Below are positions 23,058 to 31,570 of a stretch of 64,000 nt of DNA, piece by piece (positions within the stretch are counted from its first letter, which is position 1; the number at the start of each line of letters is the position of its first letter). Where the stretch lies: positions 62,001 through 126,000 of the forward strand of contig NZ_KB903292.1 of assembly GCF_000379685.1 (NCBI RefSeq). Direction: 5' to 3'. This DNA is from Catelliglobosispora koreensis DSM 44566. Lineage in GTDB: Bacteria; Actinomycetota; Actinomycetes; Mycobacteriales; Micromonosporaceae. Under the pieces are notes generated by a model. It was not told the origin of the DNA, did not search any database, and saw only the letters and a program-made list of their open reading frames with translations. Position numbers and translations under genes: made by a program.

Positions 23058-24246
23058 CTCGCTTGGCGTCTCCCGCGCCAAAGCCGGCGTTGAGATGGAA
23101 GAAGTTGTCCGGGTCGTAGAAGGACTTCACGGCCCGCAGGCGCTTGAGGTTCGCTGTGGTGTAAGCGCGTTCGGTCTTTTTGGGATCGCCGGTGAAGTTG
23201 AGGAATCCCGCGCCTGCGGCGTCCGGGCTCAGCTCATCGGCGATCGTCGCGGACGGGTTGTCCAGGATGACGGAGAACGGCATGTCGCGGTGGCCAACGG
23301 GACCCGCGTCTGGGCCAGGGTTGGCCAAAGCGCCGCCCCAGTGCCGGATCTCAACGGTGGAGCCGTTTTCCTCGTGGTTGGCCACGGCCGCGCCGAGCAC
23401 GTCGTCGGTGAGTTTGGCGAAGTAGTCGAAGTAGCGGGCCGCTGTGCCGCCCATGCTCGCCTCGGCGTATCCCATTTCGCGCACATCGGTCGTGGCGGGC
23501 TCGGTCCACAGTGGAACGTGGTGGCCGATGGACAAGGTCTTCACGATGACGAGGTTGTCGCGCACCACCGCGGCACTGCTCACCTCGTCGGGCAGGTTCA
23601 GCGCCCAATCCCGGTAAGCGGCAAGGTTTTCGAAGAGGTCACCGGTCAGCGTTGACGTTCCGGCATACACCTTCGCCACGGGGTATAGCTTGAATTCAAG
23701 CCCGGTAACGATGCCGAAGTTTCCGCCGCCACCGCGCAACGCCCAAAACAGATCGGGATACTGGTCGGCGCTCGTGGTCAGCAAACGTCCTTCCGCGGTA
23801 ACGATTCTGGCCTTCGTGACACTGTCGGCGGCGAAGCCAAACTTGCGGGCGAGCCAGCCCATTCCACCCCCGAGGGTGTACCCGGTGACGCCGACCGTTG
23901 GCGAAGAACCCGACAGAGGCGCCAAGCCAAGCGGGGCAGCCGCTTTCAGCACCTGACCCCATGTCGCGCCGGGGCCTACCTTGGCGATGCGGCGGTCTGG
24001 GTCAATCAGAACAGCCGCCATCTCGTTGGTCCGAAGGAGCACGGCACCGTCGGTGGACTGGTGTGTCCCGTGTCCGGTCGCCTGCACCGCGAGGGGCAGG
24101 TTCTGTGAACGGGCCGTCAGGATGGCGCCGCGCACGTCTTCGGTGCGCTCAGCTTTGACAATCATCGCCGGGTGCGGGTCGAGGTCGGCACGCAGCGGCT
24201 TACGGAGGAGGTCATATTCGGCGTCGCCGGGCAGGTAAGTCGTCAT
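23029..24246 (-). CDS. FAD-linked oxidase of the berberine-bridge/PCMH family
   Basis: A 405-residue oxidase with an N-terminal FAD-binding PCMH domain (ATGHGTHQSTDG, with the His for covalent 8-alpha linkage) and a C-terminal BBE tail (KSFYDPDNFFHLNAGF). Where many relatives carry a second FAD-linking Cys just before P-T-V-G-V, this one reads SGSSPTVGV, so only single covalent attachment is expected. There is no signal peptide. Such enzymes oxidise oligosaccharides, alkaloids or polyketides with O2. It lies 24 bp downstream of the AlkZ-like gene on the same strand. Confidence 0.85.
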   Translation of the reverse strand: MTTYLPGDAEYDLLRKPLRADLDPHPAMIVKAERTEDVRGAILTARSQNLPLAVQATGHGTHQSTDGAVLLRTNEMAAVLIDPDRRIAKVGPGATWGQVLKAAAPLGLAPLSGSSPTVGVTGYTLGGGMGWLARKFGFAADSVTKARIVTAEGRLLTTSADQYPDLFWALRGGGGNFGIVTGLEFKLYPVAKVYAGTSTLTGDLFENLAAYRDWALNLPDEVSSAAVVRDNLVIVKTLSIGHHVPLWTEPATTDVREMGYAEASMGGTAARYFDYFAKLTDDVLGAAVANHEENGSTVEIRHWGGALANPGPDAGPVGHRDMPFSVILDNPSATIADELSPDAAGAGFLNFTGDPKKTERAYTTANLKRLRAVKSFYDPDNFFHLNAGFGAGDAKRVIAKRRRSA

Positions 24247-24270
24247 GCCTATAAGACGGAGCCGACTCGC

Positions 24271-25167
24271 CTAACTTATCGCTTCGAGCGAAGAAATTTC
24301 TTTGCCCAGGTCAGGGAGCTTCTTGCCGAAGCTCGTAACGACGATCTTCTTTCCCTCCCGGCTCCACGTGCCCTCAACCCGGCCGTTGACCAAGATGATC
24401 GGCTGGAGGAAACCGCCACCGCGCTGAAGGTGCTTAGCGTGAGCCGGGTCGAGGGTGAACGAGCGATCTTTGTAGCCGAGCAGCCAAGGGTCCCAATGTC
24501 CCAGCATCTTCGTGGGCAGGTCGGCTTTTGCTGAGGACGGCTGTTCCAGCCCGGCGAGTGCCTTGCGAGCGTCGGTGAGCGACAGGCCAGACCAGGCCGC
24601 GAAGTCCTCTGGCTCAGCCGGCCCGTAGCCCGCCAGATAACGCCGCCCGAGTTCCGTGAGCGGATCGTCCACAGGGGAACCCTTGACGGTCAGCCGCTCA
24701 TAGCCGGTGGCGGTGCGATGGATCAGGCCACTTAGCGCCGCTGTCGCGACCAGATATGCCTCGGCCTGTCCCGCCGCCACGGCAATGCCCCGTTTGCGGA
24801 CCGCCGCGACCAGCTCCTCGCGCGTCCCCGGCGCGCTGTCGGCCACGATGGGCAGCGCCTCCTTGAGCAGCTCATCGGTCAGCCCGAGCTGATGCCTGCG
24901 GCCGCGCTGCCGCGCGATGAAGCGCGGACCCAAGAGGTCAAGCAGCCAGCGGACATCCTGTTTAGCCACGACATGCAGCGTGCCGCGCATCAGCCATGTC
25001 TTGATAAGGCCACTCTCATCGACCGAAGTCGCCCGTGGCCTCAGCGCGTATTTCGCGACCCACTCATCCTGCGCCTGCAACCCGACCAGGCGCCGCACGA
25101 CCTCTAACGACGTGCCAACCGGTGCTATCAGTCCCTGACTCGCCATCCGCGCCGCTGCGACATCCAC
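24271..25167 (-). CDS. AlkZ/YcaQ-like winged-helix DNA glycosylase
   Basis: A 298-residue HTH_42 protein. VRRLVGLQAQDEWVAKYALRPR carries the Q-A-Q motif that forms the active site of AlkZ (interstrand cross-link glycosylase) and AlkX/YcaQ. The fold of repeated winged helices is suggested by RRYLAGYGPAEPEDFAAWSG, a stretch conserved in the family. These enzymes excise bulky alkylated or cross-linked bases, sometimes as self-resistance. No biosynthetic cluster is adjacent. GTG 25167 is preceded by TAACGT at 7 bases and no ribosome site. Confidence 0.85.
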   Translation of the reverse strand: MDVAAARMASQGLIAPVGTSLEVVRRLVGLQAQDEWVAKYALRPRATSVDESGLIKTWLMRGTLHVVAKQDVRWLLDLLGPRFIARQRGRRHQLGLTDELLKEALPIVADSAPGTREELVAAVRKRGIAVAAGQAEAYLVATAALSGLIHRTATGYERLTVKGSPVDDPLTELGRRYLAGYGPAEPEDFAAWSGLSLTDARKALAGLEQPSSAKADLPTKMLGHWDPWLLGYKDRSFTLDPAHAKHLQRGGGFLQPIILVNGRVEGTWSREGKKIVVTSFGKKLPDLGKEISSLEAIS

Positions 25168-25174
25168 CCGCCCG

Positions 25175-25180
25175 ACGTTA
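25175..25180 (-). promoter_or_regulatory. TAACGT -10-like box, leaderless geometry, AlkZ-like gene
   Basis: On the minus strand TAACGT is exactly 7 bases before GTG 25167. It overlaps the stop region of the upstream DUF4190-type gene. Confidence 0.45.
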
Positions 25181-25793
25181 CTTCAACACCGACTGCGTCA
25201 GCCCGCCGCTGTCGACGTGTTCGGCAAGACAGAAGCCGAAATCCACTCCGGGCTCTGGCGCCACGACAGTCTGAACAACGAGAGGATCACGCTGAAACTG
25301 GTCGGCTACATCCAGTTTGAACAACTGGGCGCACCGCTCATAGGCCTTGTCGCGGATTTCGTCCTCCGACTGCTCGTGCCCGGTGAGCTTGAACAGCGCG
25401 AAAACTTCGGCATCATGCGGCTCATCGCAATCGACCGGCTGCGACATCGAGATGTCGCCACCGCTGACATCGGTCAGGCAGACGCCCTTATCGAGCGCCA
25501 CCTCAGGCTGGAAGTCGCGGATCGCCTCCACAACAAAACTGCCGAAAGCCGCACACATGCCGAGCCACACCATTCCAAGCATGATTCCGGCGATCGCGAT
25601 TCCCTTGCCGTGATCGTTGCGCTTCTTGATCTGCCGCAAGGCAACCAAGCCCAAAATGATGGCGAGCGGGAACACGGCCACGATGCCCAGCACCAGCGCC
25701 GCGATGGCAAGGCCGTTTGTCCGCTGCCCGCCGCGGCTGATTGGCCCACGATTGCGAAGCGGGCGGCTGGTAGTCGGGGTTTAGCTGGGTCAT
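25178..25793 (-). pseudogene. DUF4190/septum-formation-type membrane protein, frameshifted
   Basis: Paralogue of the next gene upstream. From ATG 25793 the frame gives a Pro-rich start (MTQLNPDYQPP), but the membrane domain NGLAIAALVLGIVAV and everything after it lie in the +1 frame, which has a stop and no start further up. Removing one base from the CCC run at 25727-25729 would give PRRQRTNGLAIAALVLG, matching ERRTNAFAVVSLVLG of the paralogue. After two membrane helices an extracytoplasmic domain follows with cysteines (GVCLTD, PVDCDEPHDAEVF, YERCAQLF) and the shared end LTxSVLK. Either a young pseudogene or a base error in a homopolymer. Confidence 0.65.
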
Positions 25794-25813
25794 GACGCGG
25801 GAGACTACGCGAT
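25789..25813. repeat. 25-bp direct repeat over start and promoter, copy 1
   Basis: Identical over 25 bases to 26430-26454. It covers the ATG and the TAGTCT hexamer (25807-25802, minus strand) 8 bases before it. The two paralogues share their promoter, in line with tandem duplication. Confidence 0.8.
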
Positions 25814-25842
25814 GGTGGGCCCGCTCCGCAGACCCCCCATCG
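25810..25842 (-). terminator. Hairpin after the intact DUF4190-type gene
   Basis: CGATGGTGGG (25810-25819) pairs with CCCCCCATCG (25833-25842) with one mismatch, 5 bp after the stop of the intact paralogue. It occupies the same place relative to the promoter repeat as the perfect hairpin at 26451-26483, so it is probably a degenerate copy of that terminator. Confidence 0.5.
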
Positions 25843-25846
25843 GACG

Positions 25847-26434
25847 CTACTTCAGCACCGACCCAGTCAACTTGCCGCCCGGCCGCTCCACAACGCACAA
25901 AACGCGCTTACTATTGCGGTTACCGAGATCGAAGTTCACAGCCAAGGTGGGCTCGCTCTGGCTTTCGCTCTTGGCATCTAGCTTGAAAAGCTGTTGACAG
26001 CGTTCAAAGGCTTGGGATTGCTGTTGTATCTCGCTGCCGTCTTTTTCCAGGTTGACCAGGCCAAAGACCTCAACATCGTGTGATTCGCCGCAAGGGACTT
26101 TTTCAGCATTGGCGAAGTCCTTGTTTCCCGCCCAATTGAAGCACTCCCCGGCCCGGACGGATTCGTAGCCGAAGCCGGGGGCAGAGCCGTTTGCCAAGTC
26201 CGTCATTTTGCTGGCGAAAGCACAGTATCCAACGACCCAGGCAACACTCAGGACAATTCCCGCGATCGCCAGCTTCTTGCCCTTCTCCCCAGACCGCTTG
26301 ATCTGACCTAGGGCGATGTATCCGAAGATGGCAGAAAGTCCCACGCCCCCAACGAGTCCCAGCACGAGGGAAACAACGGCGAACGCATTTGTCCGTCGTT
26401 CCGGGTTCTGGCCGTCAGGCATCACGTAGGTCAT
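25847..26434 (-). CDS. DUF4190/septum-formation-type membrane protein
   Basis: 195 residues: a short polar N-terminus, two membrane helices (about 16-40 and 55-78, with the GYIALGQIKRSGEKGKKLAIAG connector typical of DUF4190), then an extracytoplasmic domain of the septum-formation family with conserved cysteines (GECFNW, VPCGESHDVEVF, FERCQQLF, RVLCVVE). Function unknown; related proteins are cell-envelope associated in actinobacteria. It is followed by a frameshifted paralogue and shares with it a 25-bp promoter/start sequence. TAGTCT is 8 bases before ATG with no ribosome site. Confidence 0.8.
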   Translation of the reverse strand: MTYVMPDGQNPERRTNAFAVVSLVLGLVGGVGLSAIFGYIALGQIKRSGEKGKKLAIAGIVLSVAWVVGYCAFASKMTDLANGSAPGFGYESVRAGECFNWAGNKDFANAEKVPCGESHDVEVFGLVNLEKDGSEIQQQSQAFERCQQLFKLDAKSESQSEPTLAVNFDLGNRNSKRVLCVVERPGGKLTGSVLK

Positions 26435-26454
26435 GACGCGGGAGACTACGCGAT
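26430..26454. repeat. 25-bp direct repeat over start and promoter, copy 2
   Basis: Second copy of the repeat at 25789-25813. On the minus strand it contains TAGTCT (26448-26443), 8 bases, and the ATG of the intact paralogue. Confidence 0.8.
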
Positions 26455-26483
26455 AGGGGGCCTGCTGTGCAGGCCCCCTATCG
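26451..26483 (-). terminator. Terminator of the subtilase gene
   Basis: Perfect 15-bp stem CGATAGGGGGCCTGC (26451-26465) with its complement (26469-26483), 3-base loop, 2 bp after the subtilase stop. No T-tract, as is common in high-GC actinomycetes. Confidence 0.8.
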
Positions 26484-26485
26484 TC

Positions 26486-29400
26486 CTAGATGGCGATGCG
26501 GTGGACGCCGCCGAGAGCTGTGCCCGCGAACAGGAACTTGCCATCGGGGCTGACCGCCAGGGTTTGCACGTCAAGGTTCGACAACCCGGACGAGATGTTG
26601 CGCCACGTCAGGCCACCGTCGTCGGAACGCAGCACGCCGCGGCCGCCCTTGATAAACCCGTTGGGCCAGTGGCTTGCCGTCGAGGCGTAGAACACGCCGT
26701 TGGCCTTGACGACATCGGTGACCAAAGTGGACAGTGTGCCGGTGTCACCTTGCCGCCAGGTGCGGCCACCGTTGGTGCTCATGATGACGCTTCGCCCGGC
26801 GGCGATGAGCCGCTCGCCGTCGAAGTAGATGGTCGCGAAAGCACCGTCGAAAACCTTCGTAAGCGTGACGCCGCCGTCATCGGAGCGGTATAGCCCACTG
26901 GAATTGCTGAGCCACAACCTGTTGGCGTTGGCGAGGTCGCCAGCCACGGCTTCGAACGGCATGCCGTGATAGAGGTTCTTCCACGTCGTACCACCGTCGG
27001 TGGTGGCGTAAAGGCCTGCCCCACCCAAGCGGGCGAAGCTGACGTAGACCTTGTTGGGATCAGCGGGGTGCACCGACAGGGCCGTCGGAACCTCCGTGCT
27101 GTTGCCCTTCTCCTCCCACGTCTGACCGCCGTCGCCGCTGCGCTGCACCGAGAACGAGCCAAAGGCGCTCTTCACGACCCGCCAAACCACGTTCTGGTCG
27201 TGCGGTGAGGTGACCACAAACCGTGGTGTGACACCGATCCAGCCCTCGTCACCGGAGTTGCCCCAATCCGGGGAAGCGGCCGGTGCCTGTGTCTTGTACA
27301 AGCCCACGTCGGTTCCCGCCATGAGCGTGTTGCCCGAGAAGGCAAGGTCGTAGACGGTCTGGCCCTGCACACCGATGCGCTGGGTTCCGTTGTATAGCCC
27401 GGAAGTCAGCGAGTGCGTCACCGTGCCGTCAGCCCAGCGGTCATAGTCCAGCTGTGCCGCGTCTGGAACGGCGACGGCCATATCAGCCCACGTGCGGCCG
27501 TTGTCGTGGCTGACGATTCCCTTGCGCAGTGAAGTCGCGAGGAAAATGTCATTGCCCGACATCGACAATTGCGTGCCCCAGAAGCTAGGCATGCTGTAAA
27601 GCGTTGACCACGTCTGGCCCTTGTCATAGGAGCCAACGATGCCAACCCTTGGCACCCAAGCCGCGATGACGGTCTCGTTAGCCACAATGCTGTACAGGTA
27701 GTTGGCGCTGTAAATCTGCCGCGTCTCGCCGGTGATACCTTCGCGGACCCAGATGCCCCGGCTCGTGTTGAGGTAGAGGTTGCCGTTAGCGATAGCCGCG
27801 TGTGTCACGTAGTCGCCCGTGCCGTTGCTTTGCTGCGCCCAGGTCTCGCCAGCGTCGGTGCTGATGAACAAGTCGTTGTCCGTGACCGCGACCAGGGTTT
27901 GCCGCGTGGCGTCGGCGACCATCGTGACCAGATAGCCACTGATTTCCGCCAGCACCTTCCAATCGCCGCCCTTATTAGTGGTACGCAAGAGCTTCGTCTT
28001 GCCATCGCCCACGTCAGTGGCGCCGTACCACCAGGTGCCGTCCTTCTGGTCGTCGACGATCACGACGGGAGGACGGGCGGGAGCGAAGACCGGGACGCGG
28101 TTGAGCTCGGTCCACGACGTTCCCTTGTTCGTGGTGAGCCAGACCCCCGCCTTGTGACCGTCCTGGGTCATGATGCCCTGCTGCGGGTTGCTGGGCGACA
28201 GGCTCAGTTGCCCACCCATGTTGTACGGGCCGGCCGGCTCCCAGCGCTTCTTACGATCCTTTTCGGGCAGCACCTCGAAACTGCTGGTGCCGTTGAGAAC
28301 CTGGCCCGTCGTGGCACGGGCGGTAACGGCGACCCGGTAGGTGCCCTCGTGCTTGCCTTCGACGTTCGCTGAGTACCACGAAGGGTTCACTTGGGTCGCC
28401 GTGACTGTCTTCTTTGGACCCTGCGGCGGCTCAACCGAGATGACCGGCGGGGCCGACAGTTCGGCCGGGCTGTAGATGTAAACCGTGGACGGTCCGTCTG
28501 CCGGGTCGGGTGACGTTTGCACCATCAGCGGTTTGACGACCAGAAGGTACGGAACGTGCACGGCCGGCCCATTGTCTGGTGTGGCCGTGACCGTACCGGA
28601 GAGTTCAGCGTTGCCATCGGGACGTGCCGCTTTCACGGTCACTTCGACGCTCGCGGACGCGCCGGGTCCTATGACGACAGACGACGGGCTGACCGTCGCG
28701 TTGTCATCCCCCGTCACCTTTACGGTCCGTGCGGTGGACGAAGTGTTCTGCAACGTCACGGTTTTGGTTCCGCCCACGGTGTTCTTCGACAGGTCGGCGA
28801 GCCCGAGCGACAGCGAGGGCGGGTCGGCCAGGACGACAGCCTTAGCCGCGGCCACGAGGTCGATGCGGCCCGCGCCATGGTCGGTCGCTGCCGTGCCGGA
28901 CAGTTGCTTCGACGTCCCCATGAGGGCCGCCTTGACCTGAGCCGGAGTTTGCTGCGGGTTCAGCTGACGCAACAACGCCGCCGCGCCGGCCACATGTGGA
29001 GCCGCCATCGACGTGCCCGACATCCGGTATTCGCCTGGTGCGTAAAGCGCTTTTGGCACCGCGGAGCGAATGTCCACGCCCGGAGCGACGAGGTCCGGCT
29101 TGAGGCCGAATGAGCGATCCGGTCCACGTGAGGAGAATGAAGCGATCTCATCGGTGCGGTCATCGCCACTGAGCTTGATGTCAACCCGGCCAGCCGCGAG
29201 CAGCCTGGTGAGTTCCTGGTACTGCGTGTTGTCCATGCCCATGACGACAAGGCGGTCCATGCGGAACGTGTCGCCGGAGGCAAGGATGCGGTTAGACGCC
29301 GCCACCTGGGCCACGCCTGGCTGAACCGACCAGGGGCCCATGCCATAGTCCTGGCCGCCGATGATGGCCAGGGCACCCCGGTTCTCCGCCTCGCGGGCGA

Positions 29401-30532
29401 GATCCAGCTCGGACTGGAAGACATCTTGCGGCACAGAGCCGATGAAGGTGTTGACCCGGACTATCTTCCCGGTGACGTCACCTGCGCTGGCCCACTCTTC
29501 GGGCGTACCCCAGCCAACATCCACCAGTTGGGCGGTCACCGCAGCCGTCGGCGGATTCGCCGATAGTGCCCCGCGATAGGTCTGCAGCAAGCCCGGGTTC
29601 GGGCCCGCGAGGTGAGCGACCGGAAGACGCAGACCGCTCGTGGACGCGCCAACCGCGATGACTCCCTCGGCTACAGCCGGGCTGCCGACGGTGCCCTCGC
29701 CGGGACCGCTGTTGCCGGCCGAGGCGACCACGACGACGCCGGAACGGGAAGCGGCCGCTGCCGCCTGTGCCACGGGATCGTTGCCATCTCCACTGTTGCC
29801 CAGGCTCAGGTTGATGACGTCGGCCCGGTTGGGGTTCGCCGGGTCAGCGGCGGCGTCGATGCCCGCGACGACATCGGAGGTGAGTCCCTCACCCCACTCG
29901 TTCATTACCTTGTACGCCAACAGGTTCGCCTCTGGAGCCACACCCGTGATGCCACCGCTCGCGGCAGCCTTCCCGGCGACGATGCCTGCGACGTGGGTAC
30001 CGTGCCCGTTGTCATCCATCGGATCGGGGTCACCGTTGACGAAGTCATATCCGCCAATGACTTTGAACCCCGCGCCCAGGCCACCGCCCAGGTCGGGGTG
30101 CGAGTAGTCCACACCTGTGTCGATGACGGCAATGGTCATGCCTTCGCCCTTAGCGCCACCCCCGGCCGGGTCCCAAAGACTCGGCGCGCCAATGTGACCC
30201 ACGCTGGTTTCGGTCTGGGCACGCACCGGGAGGTCGGGATAGACCCCAGCCACCCCCGCAAGCGCGGCGAGCTTGGCGACGTCGGACGCGGGAACCGTCA
30301 TCGCGACGGCGTTGACGAGCTTGCTGGCCAGCTTGCGCTTCTTGCTCGCGCGCACGTTCGCTTTGGTGGCCTTGTCGAGGAAGGCATCGCCCTGCTCTCC
30401 CGCAAGCATCACGATGACTTTGCGGTCCGGCCCGGACGGTGCGGCGGTCGCCTGCGCTGACGCGCTGAGCAAGCTCGCCACCACGACCGCGGCGACGGCA
30501 GCCGCCAGTGACTTCGGGGGTGTGCGTTTCAT
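26486..30532 (-). CDS. Large secreted S8 subtilase with PA insert and C-terminal BNR propeller
   Basis: A 1348-residue secreted serine protease. Signal peptide (about 1-31), I9-type propeptide (RKVIVMLAGEQGDAF to about 105), then the S8 catalytic domain with Asp138 (AVIDTGVD), His177 (DNGHGTHVAG) and Ser508 (MSGTSMAAPH); a PA-like insertion (about 300-450) lies before the Ser. Beta-sandwich domains follow (about 550-760), and the last 550 residues or so are Asp-box repeats (STDAGETWAQQ, SGDGGQTWEE, TTDGGTTWKN, SDDGGLTWRN) of a sortilin/BNR propeller. ATG 30532 starts the signal peptide; the longer open frame upstream is the shadow of the divergent gene. A TrmB-LuxR regulator is divergent. The substrate is unknown. 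Confidence 0.92.
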   Translation of the reverse strand: MKRTPPKSLAAAVAAVVVASLLSASAQATAAPSGPDRKVIVMLAGEQGDAFLDKATKANVRASKKRKLASKLVNAVAMTVPASDVAKLAALAGVAGVYPDLPVRAQTETSVGHIGAPSLWDPAGGGAKGEGMTIAVIDTGVDYSHPDLGGGLGAGFKVIGGYDFVNGDPDPMDDNGHGTHVAGIVAGKAAASGGITGVAPEANLLAYKVMNEWGEGLTSDVVAGIDAAADPANPNRADVINLSLGNSGDGNDPVAQAAAAASRSGVVVVASAGNSGPGEGTVGSPAVAEGVIAVGASTSGLRLPVAHLAGPNPGLLQTYRGALSANPPTAAVTAQLVDVGWGTPEEWASAGDVTGKIVRVNTFIGSVPQDVFQSELDLAREAENRGALAIIGGQDYGMGPWSVQPGVAQVAASNRILASGDTFRMDRLVVMGMDNTQYQELTRLLAAGRVDIKLSGDDRTDEIASFSSRGPDRSFGLKPDLVAPGVDIRSAVPKALYAPGEYRMSGTSMAAPHVAGAAALLRQLNPQQTPAQVKAALMGTSKQLSGTAATDHGAGRIDLVAAAKAVVLADPPSLSLGLADLSKNTVGGTKTVTLQNTSSTARTVKVTGDDNATVSPSSVVIGPGASASVEVTVKAARPDGNAELSGTVTATPDNGPAVHVPYLLVVKPLMVQTSPDPADGPSTVYIYSPAELSAPPVISVEPPQGPKKTVTATQVNPSWYSANVEGKHEGTYRVAVTARATTGQVLNGTSSFEVLPEKDRKKRWEPAGPYNMGGQLSLSPSNPQQGIMTQDGHKAGVWLTTNKGTSWTELNRVPVFAPARPPVVIVDDQKDGTWWYGATDVGDGKTKLLRTTNKGGDWKVLAEISGYLVTMVADATRQTLVAVTDNDLFISTDAGETWAQQSNGTGDYVTHAAIANGNLYLNTSRGIWVREGITGETRQIYSANYLYSIVANETVIAAWVPRVGIVGSYDKGQTWSTLYSMPSFWGTQLSMSGNDIFLATSLRKGIVSHDNGRTWADMAVAVPDAAQLDYDRWADGTVTHSLTSGLYNGTQRIGVQGQTVYDLAFSGNTLMAGTDVGLYKTQAPAASPDWGNSGDEGWIGVTPRFVVTSPHDQNVVWRVVKSAFGSFSVQRSGDGGQTWEEKGNSTEVPTALSVHPADPNKVYVSFARLGGAGLYATTDGGTTWKNLYHGMPFEAVAGDLANANRLWLSNSSGLYRSDDGGVTLTKVFDGAFATIYFDGERLIAAGRSVIMSTNGGRTWRQGDTGTLSTLVTDVVKANGVFYASTASHWPNGFIKGGRGVLRSDDGGLTWRNISSGLSNLDVQTLAVSPDGKFLFAGTALGGVHRIAI

Positions 30533-30565
30533 GGTTATGGTCCTAGTGGCATGCGCTTTCCTGCG

Positions 30566-30590
30566 GCAATGGATCGCGCTGGCCCATTGC
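30566..30590. promoter_or_regulatory. Inverted repeat between subtilase and TrmB-type regulator
   Basis: GCAATGG (30566-30572) and CCATTGC (30584-30590) form a 7-bp inverted repeat with an 11-base spacer in the 90-bp divergent region; a candidate operator for the regulator. Confidence 0.4.
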
Positions 30591-30622
30591 TGCCGGTGGC
30601 ACAAGTGGGCCAAGATCTCCGG

Positions 30623-31570
30623 GTGACCCCTGAACTCACCGCAGCCGGTGTTGAACCCTTCGACGAAGCCGTCTACCGGGCTGTTCTCGCGCGCCACACG
30701 GCGTCGCCAGCCGAGTTGGTGGACGAACTCGGTCATTCCGCCGAGCGGATCGCCCGTTCGCTTGCCCGGCTCCGTGAGCACGGCCTCGTGGGCCGCATGG
30801 CCGGGACGAAACGGCGCTACGCGGCGGTCGATCCGGAGACCGCGGTCGAGGCCTTGCTGCGAACGCGGGCCGCTGAACTCGACCGGGTACGCCGGGCGAC
30901 CGCCGACTTGGCAGCCATGTTCGCCGCGGCACAAGTGTCGGGCACGGAAGAAGTCGAAATCACCACGGGTGCCGAAGCCTTGGGACGCTGGTTTGTCCGG
31001 CTGCAGCAAGAAGCGCGCGAGGAGGTCATCACGCTCGACCGTCCGCCTTATGCCCTAACGACTTCCAATCCGGTGGAGGCGACAGCGCTGAGCCGGGGCG
31101 TGACTTATCGCGCTGTCTACGCACCCGAGGCACTGGAGTGGCCGGGAGTGCTCGGTGACATTCAGGAACTCGTGCGGCACGGGGAAGAGGCACGCGTGCT
31201 TCCGGGCCTGCGCATCAAGCTGGCGATCGCCGACCGGCGGATGGCCCTCATGCCGCTTTCCCTTGACCTGACCGATGTGCGGGCAGCCGTCATCCGGCCG
31301 TCCACGTTGCTCGATGCGCTCATCGACTATTGGGAGCTGTGCTGGAGCAACGCGTTGCCGCTCAACGCCCCGGCAGACGACCCGCTTAGCGTGGAGGACC
31401 GGGATCTGCTGACCCTGCTCGTGTCTGGCCTGAAGGATGAGGCGATCGCCCGGCAGCTCGGCTGGTCGGTGCGCACGATGCGCCGTCGCATCAGCAAACT
31501 GCACGAGGAACTGGGCGCAGCCAACCGCTTTCAAGCCGGTGTCATCGCCTCGCGGCGTGGCCTTATTTGA
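30623..31570 (+). CDS. TrmB-family regulator with C-terminal LuxR helix-turn-helix
   Basis: A 315-residue regulator. Residues 1-70 resemble a TrmB winged helix (VYRAVLARHTASPAELVDEL, SLARLREHGLVGRM), followed by a coiled-coil and PLD-like sensor domain (about 115-245), and a LuxR-type helix-turn-helix at the end (LTLLVSGLKDEAIARQLGWSVRTMRRRI). I chose GTG 30623 because the conserved domain begins just after it. This combination is often found next to secreted subtilases in actinomycetes, so it probably controls the divergent protease. It overlaps the convergent pspA gene by 8 bp. Confidence 0.82.
   Translation: MTPELTAAGVEPFDEAVYRAVLARHTASPAELVDELGHSAERIARSLARLREHGLVGRMAGTKRRYAAVDPETAVEALLRTRAAELDRVRRATADLAAMFAAAQVSGTEEVEITTGAEALGRWFVRLQQEAREEVITLDRPPYALTTSNPVEATALSRGVTYRAVYAPEALEWPGVLGDIQELVRHGEEARVLPGLRIKLAIADRRMALMPLSLDLTDVRAAVIRPSTLLDALIDYWELCWSNALPLNAPADDPLSVEDRDLLTLLVSGLKDEAIARQLGWSVRTMRRRISKLHEELGAANRFQAGVIASRRGLI

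Noticed and set aside
25789-26454. The 25-bp direct repeats as attachment sites of a mobile element
   Set aside because: Each copy covers the start and promoter of one of two paralogues, and no integrase or transposase is present; tandem gene duplication explains them.
30533-31009. N-terminal extension of the subtilase to 1507 residues
   Set aside because: The extension precedes a perfect signal peptide and is the antisense of the TrmB-type gene.
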